From assembly GCA_040007395.1 (NCBI GenBank), contig JBDTVG010000098.1:1-64000 (forward strand): a stretch of 64,000 nucleotides of DNA, given 5' to 3'. This stretch comes from DATGFK01 sp040007395. Lineage in GTDB: Bacteria; Chloroflexota; Anaerolineae; Aggregatilineales; UBA2796. The position numbers were made by a program, and so were the translations under genes. Shown in pieces: positions 45,435 to 53,082 of the stretch (the stretch's first letter is position 1; each line of letters begins with the position of its first letter). A model generated the notes under the pieces. It was not told the origin of the DNA. It did not search any database and worked only from the letters and a program-made list of their open reading frames with translations.

Positions 45435-46619
45435 ATGAAGCGTTGGCTACCAATCTTATTAATGGTCTCGTCTTTGGCGACTCTCGCGCTAGCCTGTAAT
45501 CTTGGCAGCAGTGCCCCAACAGGATCAGAGTCGGCGAGTGCGTCGGCAACAACAGGCGTGGGAACGATTGTCGCGGCGACTTCCTCTATTCCAACTTCAA
45601 CGCCGAATACAACCACAGGTAGCGCACTACCTGCTGGTACCTTGATCTTGAGTCAAGCCGGCAATCCGCTTGCTCAAGTGCCCAACGCCACCGGGCAAAC
45701 GATCAGCTTGACAGCGGAACATTTCGGCAATCAGGCTTCACCGGATGGGCGTTATGGGGTGCGCGTTGTGCCAAATAATAAGCTGTTCGATCTGTTGCTA
45801 GTGGACTTTTCAACGAGTACGGCTGATCCGGGCAAAGCCATCCCACAGGGTACGGGGTTAAGCGGGCCAGAGATCACGTGGAAGGACGACACATCGGGCT
45901 TTGCCTTCTTCGACATCCCCGCCGATGCTTCCACGAATAAGGGGATTCTTTATTACGATCTCGCGAGTGGGCAGACCAAACAGATCGTGCCTGCGCCTAC
46001 CGAGCCAGCAACAGTCGCTTCCTCTATCGCGTTTTCGCCCGACGGCAAATATTTCGTGTATGCACTCGGCAAAACCGAAGGCAACGTCAGTGGTCAAGGG
46101 GCAAATGGGCCGTTGAATAAAACATTCCTGCTCGATTCCACGACTAATCAGGGTACAGCCCTGCCTGATGGGTCTGGCGACTTTACGCAGTGGATGAAAG
46201 ACAGCAAACGTTTTGTTACCCAGCGTTTCAACAACGATGGGACAAGTCAGATTGTTGTCTATAGCATGGGCGATCTGAATAACCCGAAGGTGATCACCCC
46301 TGCTAAGACATCCGACTTTCTGGTAGACGGTTCGCCGGATAGCAAATACCTTGTTGTGACCTCTTTGCCCAGCGGGCAAGCGGCCCAACAGCCAGCGCAG
46401 ATCTATATATCCAATCTTGATGGCTCAAATCGCAAGGCGTTGACCAAGTTCACCAACACCGATCAGTCGATTACCGGGTTGGTATGGGGGAACAGCGGAA
46501 TCTATTACAGCGTGACGGGCGCGGATAATCAGGAAACGACATGGCGTATGGATCTAGATGGCACGAATGCAGCACAGGTTGCTCAAGGCACTCTGAATGG
46601 CATTGTCGGTGAACGCTAG
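45435..46619 (+). CDS. Lipoprotein with TolB/PD40-like beta-propeller repeats
   Basis: The 394 residues begin with a lipoprotein signal peptide, with lipobox LALAC at residues 17-21 (Cys21 lipidated). A Ser/Thr-rich linker of about 40 residues follows. The main domain has repeats with SPDGxY (ASPDGRYGVRVVP, IAFSPDGKYFVYAL, DSKRFVTQ, SPDSKYLVVTSL), which are WD40-like PD40 blades as in TolB. A role in extracellular binding is possible; no enzyme site is visible. It converges on the rRNA methyltransferase gene with a 5-nt gap. Confidence 0.8.
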   Translation: MKRWLPILLMVSSLATLALACNLGSSAPTGSESASASATTGVGTIVAATSSIPTSTPNTTTGSALPAGTLILSQAGNPLAQVPNATGQTISLTAEHFGNQASPDGRYGVRVVPNNKLFDLLLVDFSTSTADPGKAIPQGTGLSGPEITWKDDTSGFAFFDIPADASTNKGILYYDLASGQTKQIVPAPTEPATVASSIAFSPDGKYFVYALGKTEGNVSGQGANGPLNKTFLLDSTTNQGTALPDGSGDFTQWMKDSKRFVTQRFNNDGTSQIVVYSMGDLNNPKVITPAKTSDFLVDGSPDSKYLVVTSLPSGQAAQQPAQIYISNLDGSNRKALTKFTNTDQSITGLVWGNSGIYYSVTGADNQETTWRMDLDGTNAAQVAQGTLNGIVGER

Positions 46620-46624
46620 CTGCC

Positions 46625-47383
46625 TTATCTGACATCGCGTGTATGCCAGTGCGCGACCTGAAATAACACGATCCCGGCAGCGACAGCGGCATTAAGCGAG
46701 TCAAAGTTTTTTGCCATCGGGATATGTACGCCAAAATCAATTAGTTTGCGTGTTACCCGGCGCGATCCTTCGTGTTCGTTACCGATCACGATTGCCGAAC
46801 GCTGCGCCCATTTTTCGGTAAAGACGTTGCCCGCACCGCTGGCTTCCAACCCATAGATCCAAAAGTCATGATCTTTCAGGCGTTGCAAATCTTGGGTCAA
46901 CGAGTTGCTTTTGATAATAGGAATATGGAAGATCGCTCCCGCAGAAGCGCGAAATACCTGATCGTTGATTAGGCTGCCACCCCGCGCACTGAGCATTACC
47001 GCAGCGGTGCCTGCGCCAACCGCACTCCGGACGATAATGCCCACATTACCCGCATGTTGAAGTTGATCAAGGACAACAACAGTTAGCGGATTAACGCCCT
47101 TGTTTGCTTCCAGAAAATCGCCCAATTCCGTGTACTCAACGGGACTGACAACAGCAACAACATCCTGATGCTCGCCTGTTCCCGCTAATACATTCAGTTT
47201 TGAGAGTTCGACAAAATCGAAACGGACTTTATTTTCTTGCGCGAGCAGTTTCAGTTCTTTGATATAGGGGCGATTGCTGGACACCGAGAAATAGATCCGG
47301 TTGATAGGGTGCTCGGCTCGCAGTGCTTCGGCTACGGCGTTGTAGCCAAAGATAATTTCTTTCATCGGTTGTTTTTCCGTCAA
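46625..47383 (-). CDS. rlmB: TrmH/SpoU-family RNA 2'-O-methyltransferase (RlmB-like)
   Basis: These 252 residues include an N-terminal substrate-binding domain (IFGYNAVAEAL) and the knotted SPOUT domain. Motif 1 reads VLDQLQHAGNVGIIVRSAVG, where most have DxxxDPxNxGA; motif 2 is AIVIGNEHEGSRR; motif 3 is IPMAKNFDSLNAAVAAGI. RlmB methylates G2251 of 23S rRNA with SAM. The general family is firm. The RlmB assignment is inferred from length and from the N-terminal domain. M7 at 47365 is a possible alternative start. Confidence 0.8.
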   Translation of the reverse strand: MTEKQPMKEIIFGYNAVAEALRAEHPINRIYFSVSSNRPYIKELKLLAQENKVRFDFVELSKLNVLAGTGEHQDVVAVVSPVEYTELGDFLEANKGVNPLTVVVLDQLQHAGNVGIIVRSAVGAGTAAVMLSARGGSLINDQVFRASAGAIFHIPIIKSNSLTQDLQRLKDHDFWIYGLEASGAGNVFTEKWAQRSAIVIGNEHEGSRRVTRKLIDFGVHIPMAKNFDSLNAAVAAGIVLFQVAHWHTRDVR

Positions 47384-47541
47384 TCAGAAGATTTACTCGG
47401 CTATTTTACCACATTGCTCAACACCAACCTGTCCGTTATGTGACTATCCCCGCCCAACAGATCGCATAGCTCATAAGATGAATCTTTGGTATAGTGTTGC
47501 TCTGAAGCTTCCTCAAGGTAAAACTAAGGATCAAACGCGAC

Positions 47542-48045
47542 ATGGACGTAATGGACGCAATTCGCAGCAAGAAAGCAGTCCGGCTGTTCGCAGATAAACC
47601 AGTCTCGCACGAGGATATTCTCACCATTCTGGAGGCGGGACGGCGTTCGCAGAGTTCCAAGAATACACAGCCTTGGCAGTTTATTGTCGTTCAGAATAAG
47701 GAGACGCTAACGGCGCTCTCGACCACTGGCGATTTTGCCCAACACTTGGCAAGGGCAACCTTTGCGATTGTATTGGCGAGTAACGATACGAACTCATGGA
47801 CGAGCTTTGATCTCGGTCAGGCGGCAGCTTATCTGCAACTTGAGGCGTGGTCACTAGGGATCGGGTCGTGCATTGCTACGATATACCGAGGCGAAGCGGC
47901 AAAACAGATTCTAGGCATCCCTGCCGAGATGAGTTGCATGGTGGCTATCTCCTTCGGCTATCCTTCACCAGATTTCGTGCCTGCCAAGCTCGGCGGCAGA
48001 AAACCAATCGAAGCTATTACCCACTGGGATAAGTGGGAAGCCTGA
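47542..48045 (+). CDS. Nitroreductase-family FMN protein
   Basis: The 167-residue protein is in the minimal nitroreductase size range. It has the N-terminal AIRSKKAVRLFADKPV, QSSKNTQPWQFIVV (FMN contact), LQLEAWSLGIGSCIATIY and AISFGYPSP. Such flavoenzymes reduce nitro compounds, quinones or flavins with NAD(P)H. AAGGATCA precedes ATG 47542. It stands alone upstream of the mobile/duplicated region. Confidence 0.87.
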   Translation: MDVMDAIRSKKAVRLFADKPVSHEDILTILEAGRRSQSSKNTQPWQFIVVQNKETLTALSTTGDFAQHLARATFAIVLASNDTNSWTSFDLGQAAAYLQLEAWSLGIGSCIATIYRGEAAKQILGIPAEMSCMVAISFGYPSPDFVPAKLGGRKPIEAITHWDKWEA

Positions 48046-48147
48046 CACCGTGTCTAAACTAGTCATATTTCCGCTGATAGGCTTAAACACCTTAGCCACA
48101 CCAACAGAGCGTCTATTGGCATGTGAGGAAGTTCACTGTATGACTAG

Positions 48148-48273
48148 TACTACAGCGACACTTAGCGAAATCGGTGCGTAAATTGGTAGCCTTTCTTGAA
48201 TTGGATATTCCTTGAAAGAACCCATGATACTGTCAATTTTTGGCTTATTCGCTTTCTAAGTGTCGCTGTAGTA
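48148..48273. mobile_element. MITE-like element with 18-bp perfect terminal inverted repeats and TA flanks
   Basis: The left end (48148-48165) and right end (48256-48273) are perfect inverted copies that read TACTACAGCGACACTTAG. The outermost TA on each side fits a TA target-site duplication, so the element proper would be 48150-48271, 122 bp. It has no coding capacity. TA duplication is typical of the IS630-Tc1/mariner superfamily. Confidence 0.7.
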
Positions 48274-48329
48274 TCTATATGGGTTGGATTCGACACTGAA
48301 TCGCATCAAAACCCATCTCAAAAGGGAAT

Positions 48330-48490
48330 TTGGCTCATGTAAAGGACAAGTGCAAAGGGGATTGACCCCTATCCCCAACGCTTTCCCCGCTAGCAGGGAA
48401 AGGGAGCCAGATCTTGTTTTAAAGTCCCTCCCTGAATTCGGGGAGGGATTTAGGGTGGGGTCAACTGCACTTGTCCTTTACATGAGCCAA
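48330..48490. mobile_element. Second MITE-like element with 25-bp perfect inverted repeats
   Basis: 48330-48354 and 48466-48490 are exact inverted copies (ends TTGGCTCATGTAAAGG). The inside contains further palindromes: CTTTCCC...GGGAAAG near 48389-48411 and CCCTCCC...GGGGAGG near 48426-48446. There is no frame. The right end directly abuts the truncated TPR-like fragment, and a target duplication was not identified. Confidence 0.7.
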
Positions 48491-49045
48491 TGACTTTAAT
48501 GAGGCATTGCTCATCAGACCAGAGTCCCATACTGCTTACTATTGGCGGGGTTATGCGTATGATGAGCATGGAGATTTGGATCAAGCCATTATCGACTACA
48601 GCCGAGTTATCGAACTGTTTCCTGACGATTGGGATGCCTTAAATGATCGTGCTTGGGCACGGTATCGCAAGGAGGATTATGATCAAGCAATTTTGGATGC
48701 AACCCAAGCCATCGAAGTCGAGACTAGGAATCCTCGTGACCATTGGTATTCATATCATACACGCGGCGCAGCTTATGCTGCCAAAGGCGATCACGACAGT
48801 GCAATCGCTGATTTTCAACAAGCACTTACCTTAGAACCAGACGACTCTGAATATGAACAAGAAATGCGTAGTTATCTTCTCCAGCACGACATACAGTGAT
48901 TCCGGGCTTGTAAAAAGGAACGAATATGTCAGGTCTGAACGTCCGCAAACTTACTGGCATCGTTCTACAGATTATCATCATCGTGCTGGGTGAAGTCGTC
49001 AATGTACTGACTTTTAGAGCGCTGATCGTTCCGGCAAAGCTGCTA
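48491..49045 (+). repeat. Partial duplicate of the TPR-yitT junction (copy 1)
   Basis: This stretch aligns along its length with 50322-50877 (copy 2) with scattered substitutions and one small length difference. It contains the 3' part of the TPR gene, the intergenic Shine-Dalgarno and the first codons of yitT. Confidence 0.85.
48492..48899 (+). pseudogene. 3' fragment of a TPR protein gene
   Basis: The frame homologous to the last third of the intact TPR gene (49885-50730) runs to a normal stop at 48899. It is stopped upstream by a TGA inside the second MITE-like element. It preserves YYWRGYAYDEHGDLDQAIID, DDWDALNDRAWARYRKEDYD and the YLLQHDIQ end. A TTG at 48507 might start a 130-residue product, but there is no clear ribosome-binding site. 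It is most simply a remnant. Confidence 0.8.
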
Positions 49046-49051
49046 TTGTGA
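48926..49051 (+). pseudogene. Truncated yitT 5' end (41 codons)
   Basis: AAAAAGGAACG precedes ATG 48926. The encoded MSGLNVRKLTGIVLQ is the N-terminal segment of YitT, and reading then stops at TGA 49049-49051, directly after the homology ends. The intact gene is at 50758-51633. It would give only one membrane helix. Confidence 0.85.
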
Positions 49052-49146
49052 GGCACGCCAGCATCCGCTCTACAACAACAGTGGTCTAAACCTATCTCAT
49101 TTTCAGGCGATTTCGGCGGCGGCTTATACTTACTAAGCAAAGCCTA

Positions 49147-49713
49147 TCATTCGACTGACAAAATAATTTTTGACTGTGGCAAATAATAAATCGTATAGGG
49201 ATACGAGGAATGGAACGCACTTTGAAGGTTGATCGAAACGTTAAAGTTTAGATCCGCAATCTTTATCGAATAGGTCTCTCCCAACGACCATCGGCGTTGA
49301 AATGTGCTTTTGTCTCGTGTACCAGAAACATGCACTACACCACGAATGACAAGTACAATCCCCTGATGCAAATCTCGATAGATTTGTAGCCTTCTATATG
49401 TTAACAGAATGATCAAGACAATTCCGCATATAACAGTATAAAATAGCACAATCGAAACGATAGTGTTCATTCCTTCGTTCCAAGAAAGGGACCATGTCCC
49501 TGTAGAAGCAAATTGAACTATGGTTGCAACAATAATTACAGCCAATAGAGCGCTCAATACGTATTTTAGAAAAAATATCCAGAATGCCAGTGCTTCTCGC
49601 CAATAATGGGTATAAATTCTAGTTTTTTGATCATGAGTGATAAACCCTTTACGATTTGCCTCTAGGTCTTGCATGTTGAAGTTAATAAGACCCATTAGGT
49701 TAGAATCGATCAT
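49147..49713 (-). CDS. Uncharacterised membrane protein of a two-helix family (paralogue of 62014-62757)
   Basis: The 188 residues have two membrane helices (ALAFWIFFLKYVLSALLAV and VSIVLFYTVICGIVLIILL). The N-terminus reads MQDLEANRKGFITHDQ and the end YPYTIYYLPQSKIILSVE. The protein at 62014-62757 has the same frame: DLKENRQGKLSATQ before two helices and ITIYYLPTIHKIVALE near the C-terminal part. The soluble C-terminal half is beta-rich. I do not recognise a named family. It stands between the duplicate copies on the opposite strand. Confidence 0.7.
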   Translation of the reverse strand: MIDSNLMGLINFNMQDLEANRKGFITHDQKTRIYTHYWREALAFWIFFLKYVLSALLAVIIVATIVQFASTGTWSLSWNEGMNTIVSIVLFYTVICGIVLIILLTYRRLQIYRDLHQGIVLVIRGVVHVSGTRDKSTFQRRWSLGETYSIKIADLNFNVSINLQSAFHSSYPYTIYYLPQSKIILSVE

Positions 49714-49884
49714 AAAACCTCCCGTAAGCTAGGGTGCGGAGCATTATGGTTTTGGAATAATGCCTTGAAATGAAAGTCTAGGCGAGAATGTCTGACAAAA
49801 CCGCCAGCGATTACCTAAAGGTAGCAAAAGATCACGACAACCTACGTTGAAGCTTATCTTGAACGGGCGTGGAATCTATATTCT

Positions 49885-50730
49885 ATGCACCGCGTAAATG
49901 AGGCGATTGCGGATTGTACCGAAGCAATCCAAATCCAACCGAATAATGCGCGAGCTTATCTTGACCGTTCATATTTCCGGGATTTTGGTAAAGGCGATAT
50001 TGATGGCGCTATTGCCGACTGCACCGAAGCTATCAGGATTGATCCGCATTCTTGGGATGCTTATATGGATCGCGCTCTCCTGTATTATTTTGATAAATCC
50101 GCTTACGATGAAGCGATTGCCGATTATTCTCAAGCGATTGCTATAGATGGCACGGCCTATACCTATCACTGTCGTGCTGTGGTTTACTTTCTCAAGGACG
50201 ATCTCCCCCATGCTCTCGAAGATTACAATCAAGCCATAGAACTTGATCCGCAAGCTATAGATAGTTATATCGGGCGAGGCAGAGTAAAACTTGAACAAGG
50301 GGATTTCGATAGCGCACTAAATGATTTTAATGAGGCATTGCTTATCAGGCCGCAATCCTTTACTGCTTATTATTGGCGGGGTTATGCGTATGATGAGCAT
50401 GGGGATCTCGATCAAGCCATTATCGACTACAGCCGGGTTATTGAACTGTTTCCTTATGATTGGGATGCGTTGAATGATCGTGCTTGGGCACGGTATTGCA
50501 AGGAGGATTATGATCGTGCAATTTCAGACGCAACCCAAGCCCTCGAAGCTCACCCTATGAATCCTCGCGACTATTGGTATTCATATCATACACGCGGCGC
50601 AGCTTATGCTGCCAAAGGCGATCACGCCAGTGCAATCGCTGATTTTCAACAAGCGCTTGCCTTAGATCCAAACGACTCTGAGTATGAACAAGAAATGCGT
50701 AGTTATCTTCTCCAGCACGGCGTACAGTGA
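49885..50730 (+). CDS. Tetratricopeptide-repeat protein (5' end probably decayed)
   Basis: The 281 residues from ATG 49885 are TPR units of about 34 residues, for instance NEAIADCTEAIQIQPNNARA, YDEAIADYSQAIAID and PHALEDYNQAIELDPQAIDS, about seven in total. TPR arrays hold protein partners. The first repeat is already running before ATG 49885: the codons from about 49829 read TTYVEAYLERAWNLYS in the same frame, after a TAG. A separate frame from ATG 49788 reads MSDKTASDYLKVAKDH, then stops at 49848. This suggests a frameshift near 49835-49845. It is followed by yitT after 27 nt, a likely operon. Confidence 0.8.
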   Translation: MHRVNEAIADCTEAIQIQPNNARAYLDRSYFRDFGKGDIDGAIADCTEAIRIDPHSWDAYMDRALLYYFDKSAYDEAIADYSQAIAIDGTAYTYHCRAVVYFLKDDLPHALEDYNQAIELDPQAIDSYIGRGRVKLEQGDFDSALNDFNEALLIRPQSFTAYYWRGYAYDEHGDLDQAIIDYSRVIELFPYDWDALNDRAWARYCKEDYDRAISDATQALEAHPMNPRDYWYSYHTRGAAYAAKGDHASAIADFQQALALDPNDSEYEQEMRSYLLQHGVQ

Positions 50731-50877
50731 TTCTGGGCTTGTACCAAAGGAACGAATATGTCAGGTCTGAACGCACGCAAAATTACTGGCATCGTTCTAC
50801 AGATTCTTATCATTGTGCTAGGCGAAATTATCAATGTCCTGACTTTTAGAGCGCTGATCATTCCGGCAAAGCTGCTA
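50322..50877 (+). repeat. Copy 2 of the duplicated TPR-yitT junction
   Basis: The 3' part of the intact TPR gene and the start of the intact yitT gene match 48491-49045. This copy keeps both frames open and is probably the parent. Confidence 0.85.
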
Positions 50878-51633
50878 AGTGGGGGAGTCGTCGGGGTGGC
50901 GCTGCTGCTCAACCAGTTGCTAAATTTGCCCATCGGTTTGCAGACGATTATCTATAACATCCCGATATTTTTGCTAGGCTATCGCTATCTGGGGCGCAGA
51001 TTTATCTTGCTGAGTATGGTCGGGGTCGGCGTATTTTCCGTGTTGCTGGACAATATCACGCTGCTGCCCACCGTGACCCACGATCTCTTGCTCATCGCCG
51101 TCTTTGGCGGTGTGGCAACCGGGATCGCCGATGGGCTTATTATTCGGGCGGGTGGCTCAACGGGCGGCTTTGATATTCTGGGCTTGATCGTCAGTCGGCG
51201 GTTCGGAATCTCAACGGGGCAGGTTTTTCTGGCCTTCAACGGCATTATCATTGCCTTCGCGGCGATCATCTTCAAAAACCTTGATCTGGCGCTGTACACG
51301 ATGATTATGTTATTCGTCTCGACACGGGTAATCAATGCCTTCCTCGCGACTAGCCCACGCCCCGTCGCCTTGATTATCTCCAACAAACACAAAGACATCG
51401 CGGATCGGCTGTTGACCGAACTTTCACGGGGCGTAACCTATTTGCAGGGCGGCGGTGCCTACACCGAAGTCGAGACTCGCGTGCTACTTTGCGTCCTTAC
51501 CCGGTATGAGCTTATTGACCTTCGACGGATTATCCACGAGGTCGATCCTGCCGCCTTTACTATCATCCTTGACGCTGCCGACGTTGTTGGGAACTTCGAC
51601 AGAAGTTCGCCCTTGCAACGGTTCTTTGGGTGA
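50758..51633 (+). CDS. YitT-family (DUF2179) membrane protein
   Basis: AAAGGAA lies 6 nt before ATG 50758. The 291 residues hold about five membrane segments; GGSTGGFDILGLIVSRRFGIS is typical for the family (given here as GGSTGGFDILG and RRFGIS). From about residue 215 the cytosolic DUF2179 part follows: SRGVTYLQGGGAYTEVETRV, LCVLTRYELIDLRRII, DPAAFTIILDAADVVG. Function is unknown in the family. The last 150 nt overlap, antisense, the end of the receiver protein gene at 51484-52182. Because the DUF2179 part is conserved, the YitT frame is real to its end. Confidence 0.88.
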   Translation: MSGLNARKITGIVLQILIIVLGEIINVLTFRALIIPAKLLSGGVVGVALLLNQLLNLPIGLQTIIYNIPIFLLGYRYLGRRFILLSMVGVGVFSVLLDNITLLPTVTHDLLLIAVFGGVATGIADGLIIRAGGSTGGFDILGLIVSRRFGISTGQVFLAFNGIIIAFAAIIFKNLDLALYTMIMLFVSTRVINAFLATSPRPVALIISNKHKDIADRLLTELSRGVTYLQGGGAYTEVETRVLLCVLTRYELIDLRRIIHEVDPAAFTIILDAADVVGNFDRSSPLQRFFG

Positions 51634-52182
51634 AATTTCGGGCAGGATGGCGGTTTTGGCAGGCGTGCGCTTGGGCAATGGCGCTTGGGTCGGCGCTTGG
51701 GTTGACGCTTCCGGCGCTTTGACAGGTGCTGCTGGGATCGTAGCAGGAACACCACGATACGGACGTGGCCCATATTGATCGATGATCAAACGACGCAGCA
51801 GCGACGTATTCGAGTCAACTTCCTGCAAGCGGCGGTACAGTTCCATAAAGCCGTGCGGCTTGACAAGGAACACGTCTACACCTGCGGCAAATGCCTCATC
51901 GATCAGGTTACGTTCATCGTGCATGGTTGCCATGACCAATAACGTTTCAGGGTTTTCCTTACGCAACTGGGCGATAATTTCCAGCCCGGTTGCATCTGGC
52001 AATTCCTGATCGACCAATGCCAACGCCAACTCTGGCACAACCCGCGCCGCCCGTAGGGCTTCCGCGCCTGTACCAACGGAGGTTACTTTGAAACTTGCGG
52101 TTTGTAGTAGACGATCTAGGAAGTCCCGATTGGCGGGTTCATCGTCAACAACGATTGCATAGCCAGCCTGTATAGTAATCAT
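51484..52182 (-). CDS. Response-regulator receiver protein with a long disordered tail
   Basis: The 232 residues start with a receiver domain (1-125): AIVVDDEPANRDFL, phospho-Asp in ALVDQELPDATGLEI, and the Lys in DVFLVKPHGFMELY. There is no DNA-binding domain; the remaining 100 residues are a Pro/Ala/Lys-rich tail (KAPEASTQAPTQAPLPKRTP). The last 50 codons are written antisense on the conserved end of yitT. It is the third gene of the kinase - receiver - receiver set and is likely a partner of that kinase. GGAG stands 10 nt before the ATG. Confidence 0.85.
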   Translation of the reverse strand: MITIQAGYAIVVDDEPANRDFLDRLLQTASFKVTSVGTGAEALRAARVVPELALALVDQELPDATGLEIIAQLRKENPETLLVMATMHDERNLIDEAFAAGVDVFLVKPHGFMELYRRLQEVDSNTSLLRRLIIDQYGPRPYRGVPATIPAAPVKAPEASTQAPTQAPLPKRTPAKTAILPEISPKEPLQGRTSVEVPNNVGSVKDDSKGGRIDLVDNPSKVNKLIPGKDAK

Positions 52183-52234
52183 AAGTGGGTTCTCCAGCCA
52201 AAGCTTTCATGGATGTTGCAGTGTTCTATGAGGT

Positions 52235-53077
52235 TTATCCCTCATTAGGCAGCTTGGGTTCAGTCGCGCCGTTTCTGGAAATCGGCGGTTCTGCCAAGTT
52301 TGTGGGCAATGTAGGCGCTAATTCTGCATCTTTTTGAACTGAAGGCTCTTTAATTTGCAGATTTTCAGGAGCTTGTGCTGGATCTGTCGCAGGCAGCGGC
52401 GGCTCTAGTGGTGCGGTAGGTGTCGGTGTGGGAGTTTCCTGAGCCACAGGTAATGCAGGTGCTGCCGTTGTCTCAGGAGTGACGGGTGTACTCGGTGGCA
52501 GCGTGGGAGTTTCCTGAGCCGCTGGTATTGCAGGTGTCGCCGCTGCCTCAGGAGTCACGGGTGTTGGTGTGACTGAAGGTGACTCCGGTGGGGCGACCAC
52601 TGGAACACCCAACTCTGGTGTACTTGTGACCGAAAGTGACTCCGGCACTGGTGAGGCTGGTGCTGGTTGTGCTTCCTCCGAGACAGTGGGAGCAGTCATG
52701 TCTGCCGCTTTAGCGACAGATAATTTTTCATAGCGATCCAGCAGTTCTAGCAAACTGGTGATGGGTAGTGGCTTGGGCAGGTAATCATCGCAGCCTGCTT
52801 CGAGACACTTATCGCGGTCGCCCATCATAGCATACGCGGTGACGGCAACAATGGGGGTTCGCAGGCCATGCTCACGCAGGTGTTTGACGACCTGCAACCC
52901 ATTAATTTCACCCGCCAATTCGACATCCATCAGGATGAGGTCGAATTTCTCTTGCATCAATTCAGTACGTGCGATCTCGCCTTCACTGTAGGCCACAATG
53001 ACATGATGATTCATGCTGGCAACACGAGTCACCAGCGCTTGATTAGTGGGATTGTCTTCGACGTAGGCAATACGCAT
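52235..53077 (-). CDS. CheY-like receiver protein with a Pro/Thr-rich tail
   Basis: The 280 residues begin with an intact receiver domain: IAYVEDNPTNQALV, phospho-Asp in LILMDVELAGEINGLQ, Thr in IVAVTAYAM, and Lys in DDYLPKPLPITSLLELL. The form, with AMMGDRDKCLEAGCDDYLPK, resembles receivers of hybrid phosphorelay systems. About 150 residues of low-complexity Pro/Thr/Ala tail follow (TPVTPEAAATPAIPAAQETP) with near-repeats. No output domain is present. It starts 5 nt after the kinase stop, so co-translation is likely. Confidence 0.87.
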   Translation of the reverse strand: MRIAYVEDNPTNQALVTRVASMNHHVIVAYSEGEIARTELMQEKFDLILMDVELAGEINGLQVVKHLREHGLRTPIVAVTAYAMMGDRDKCLEAGCDDYLPKPLPITSLLELLDRYEKLSVAKAADMTAPTVSEEAQPAPASPVPESLSVTSTPELGVPVVAPPESPSVTPTPVTPEAAATPAIPAAQETPTLPPSTPVTPETTAAPALPVAQETPTPTPTAPLEPPLPATDPAQAPENLQIKEPSVQKDAELAPTLPTNLAEPPISRNGATEPKLPNEG

Positions 53078-53082
53078 GGAAA

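Noticed and set aside
51455..51778. Plus-strand frame continuing past the yitT stop in another frame
   Set aside because: It is the antisense shadow of the receiver protein tail.
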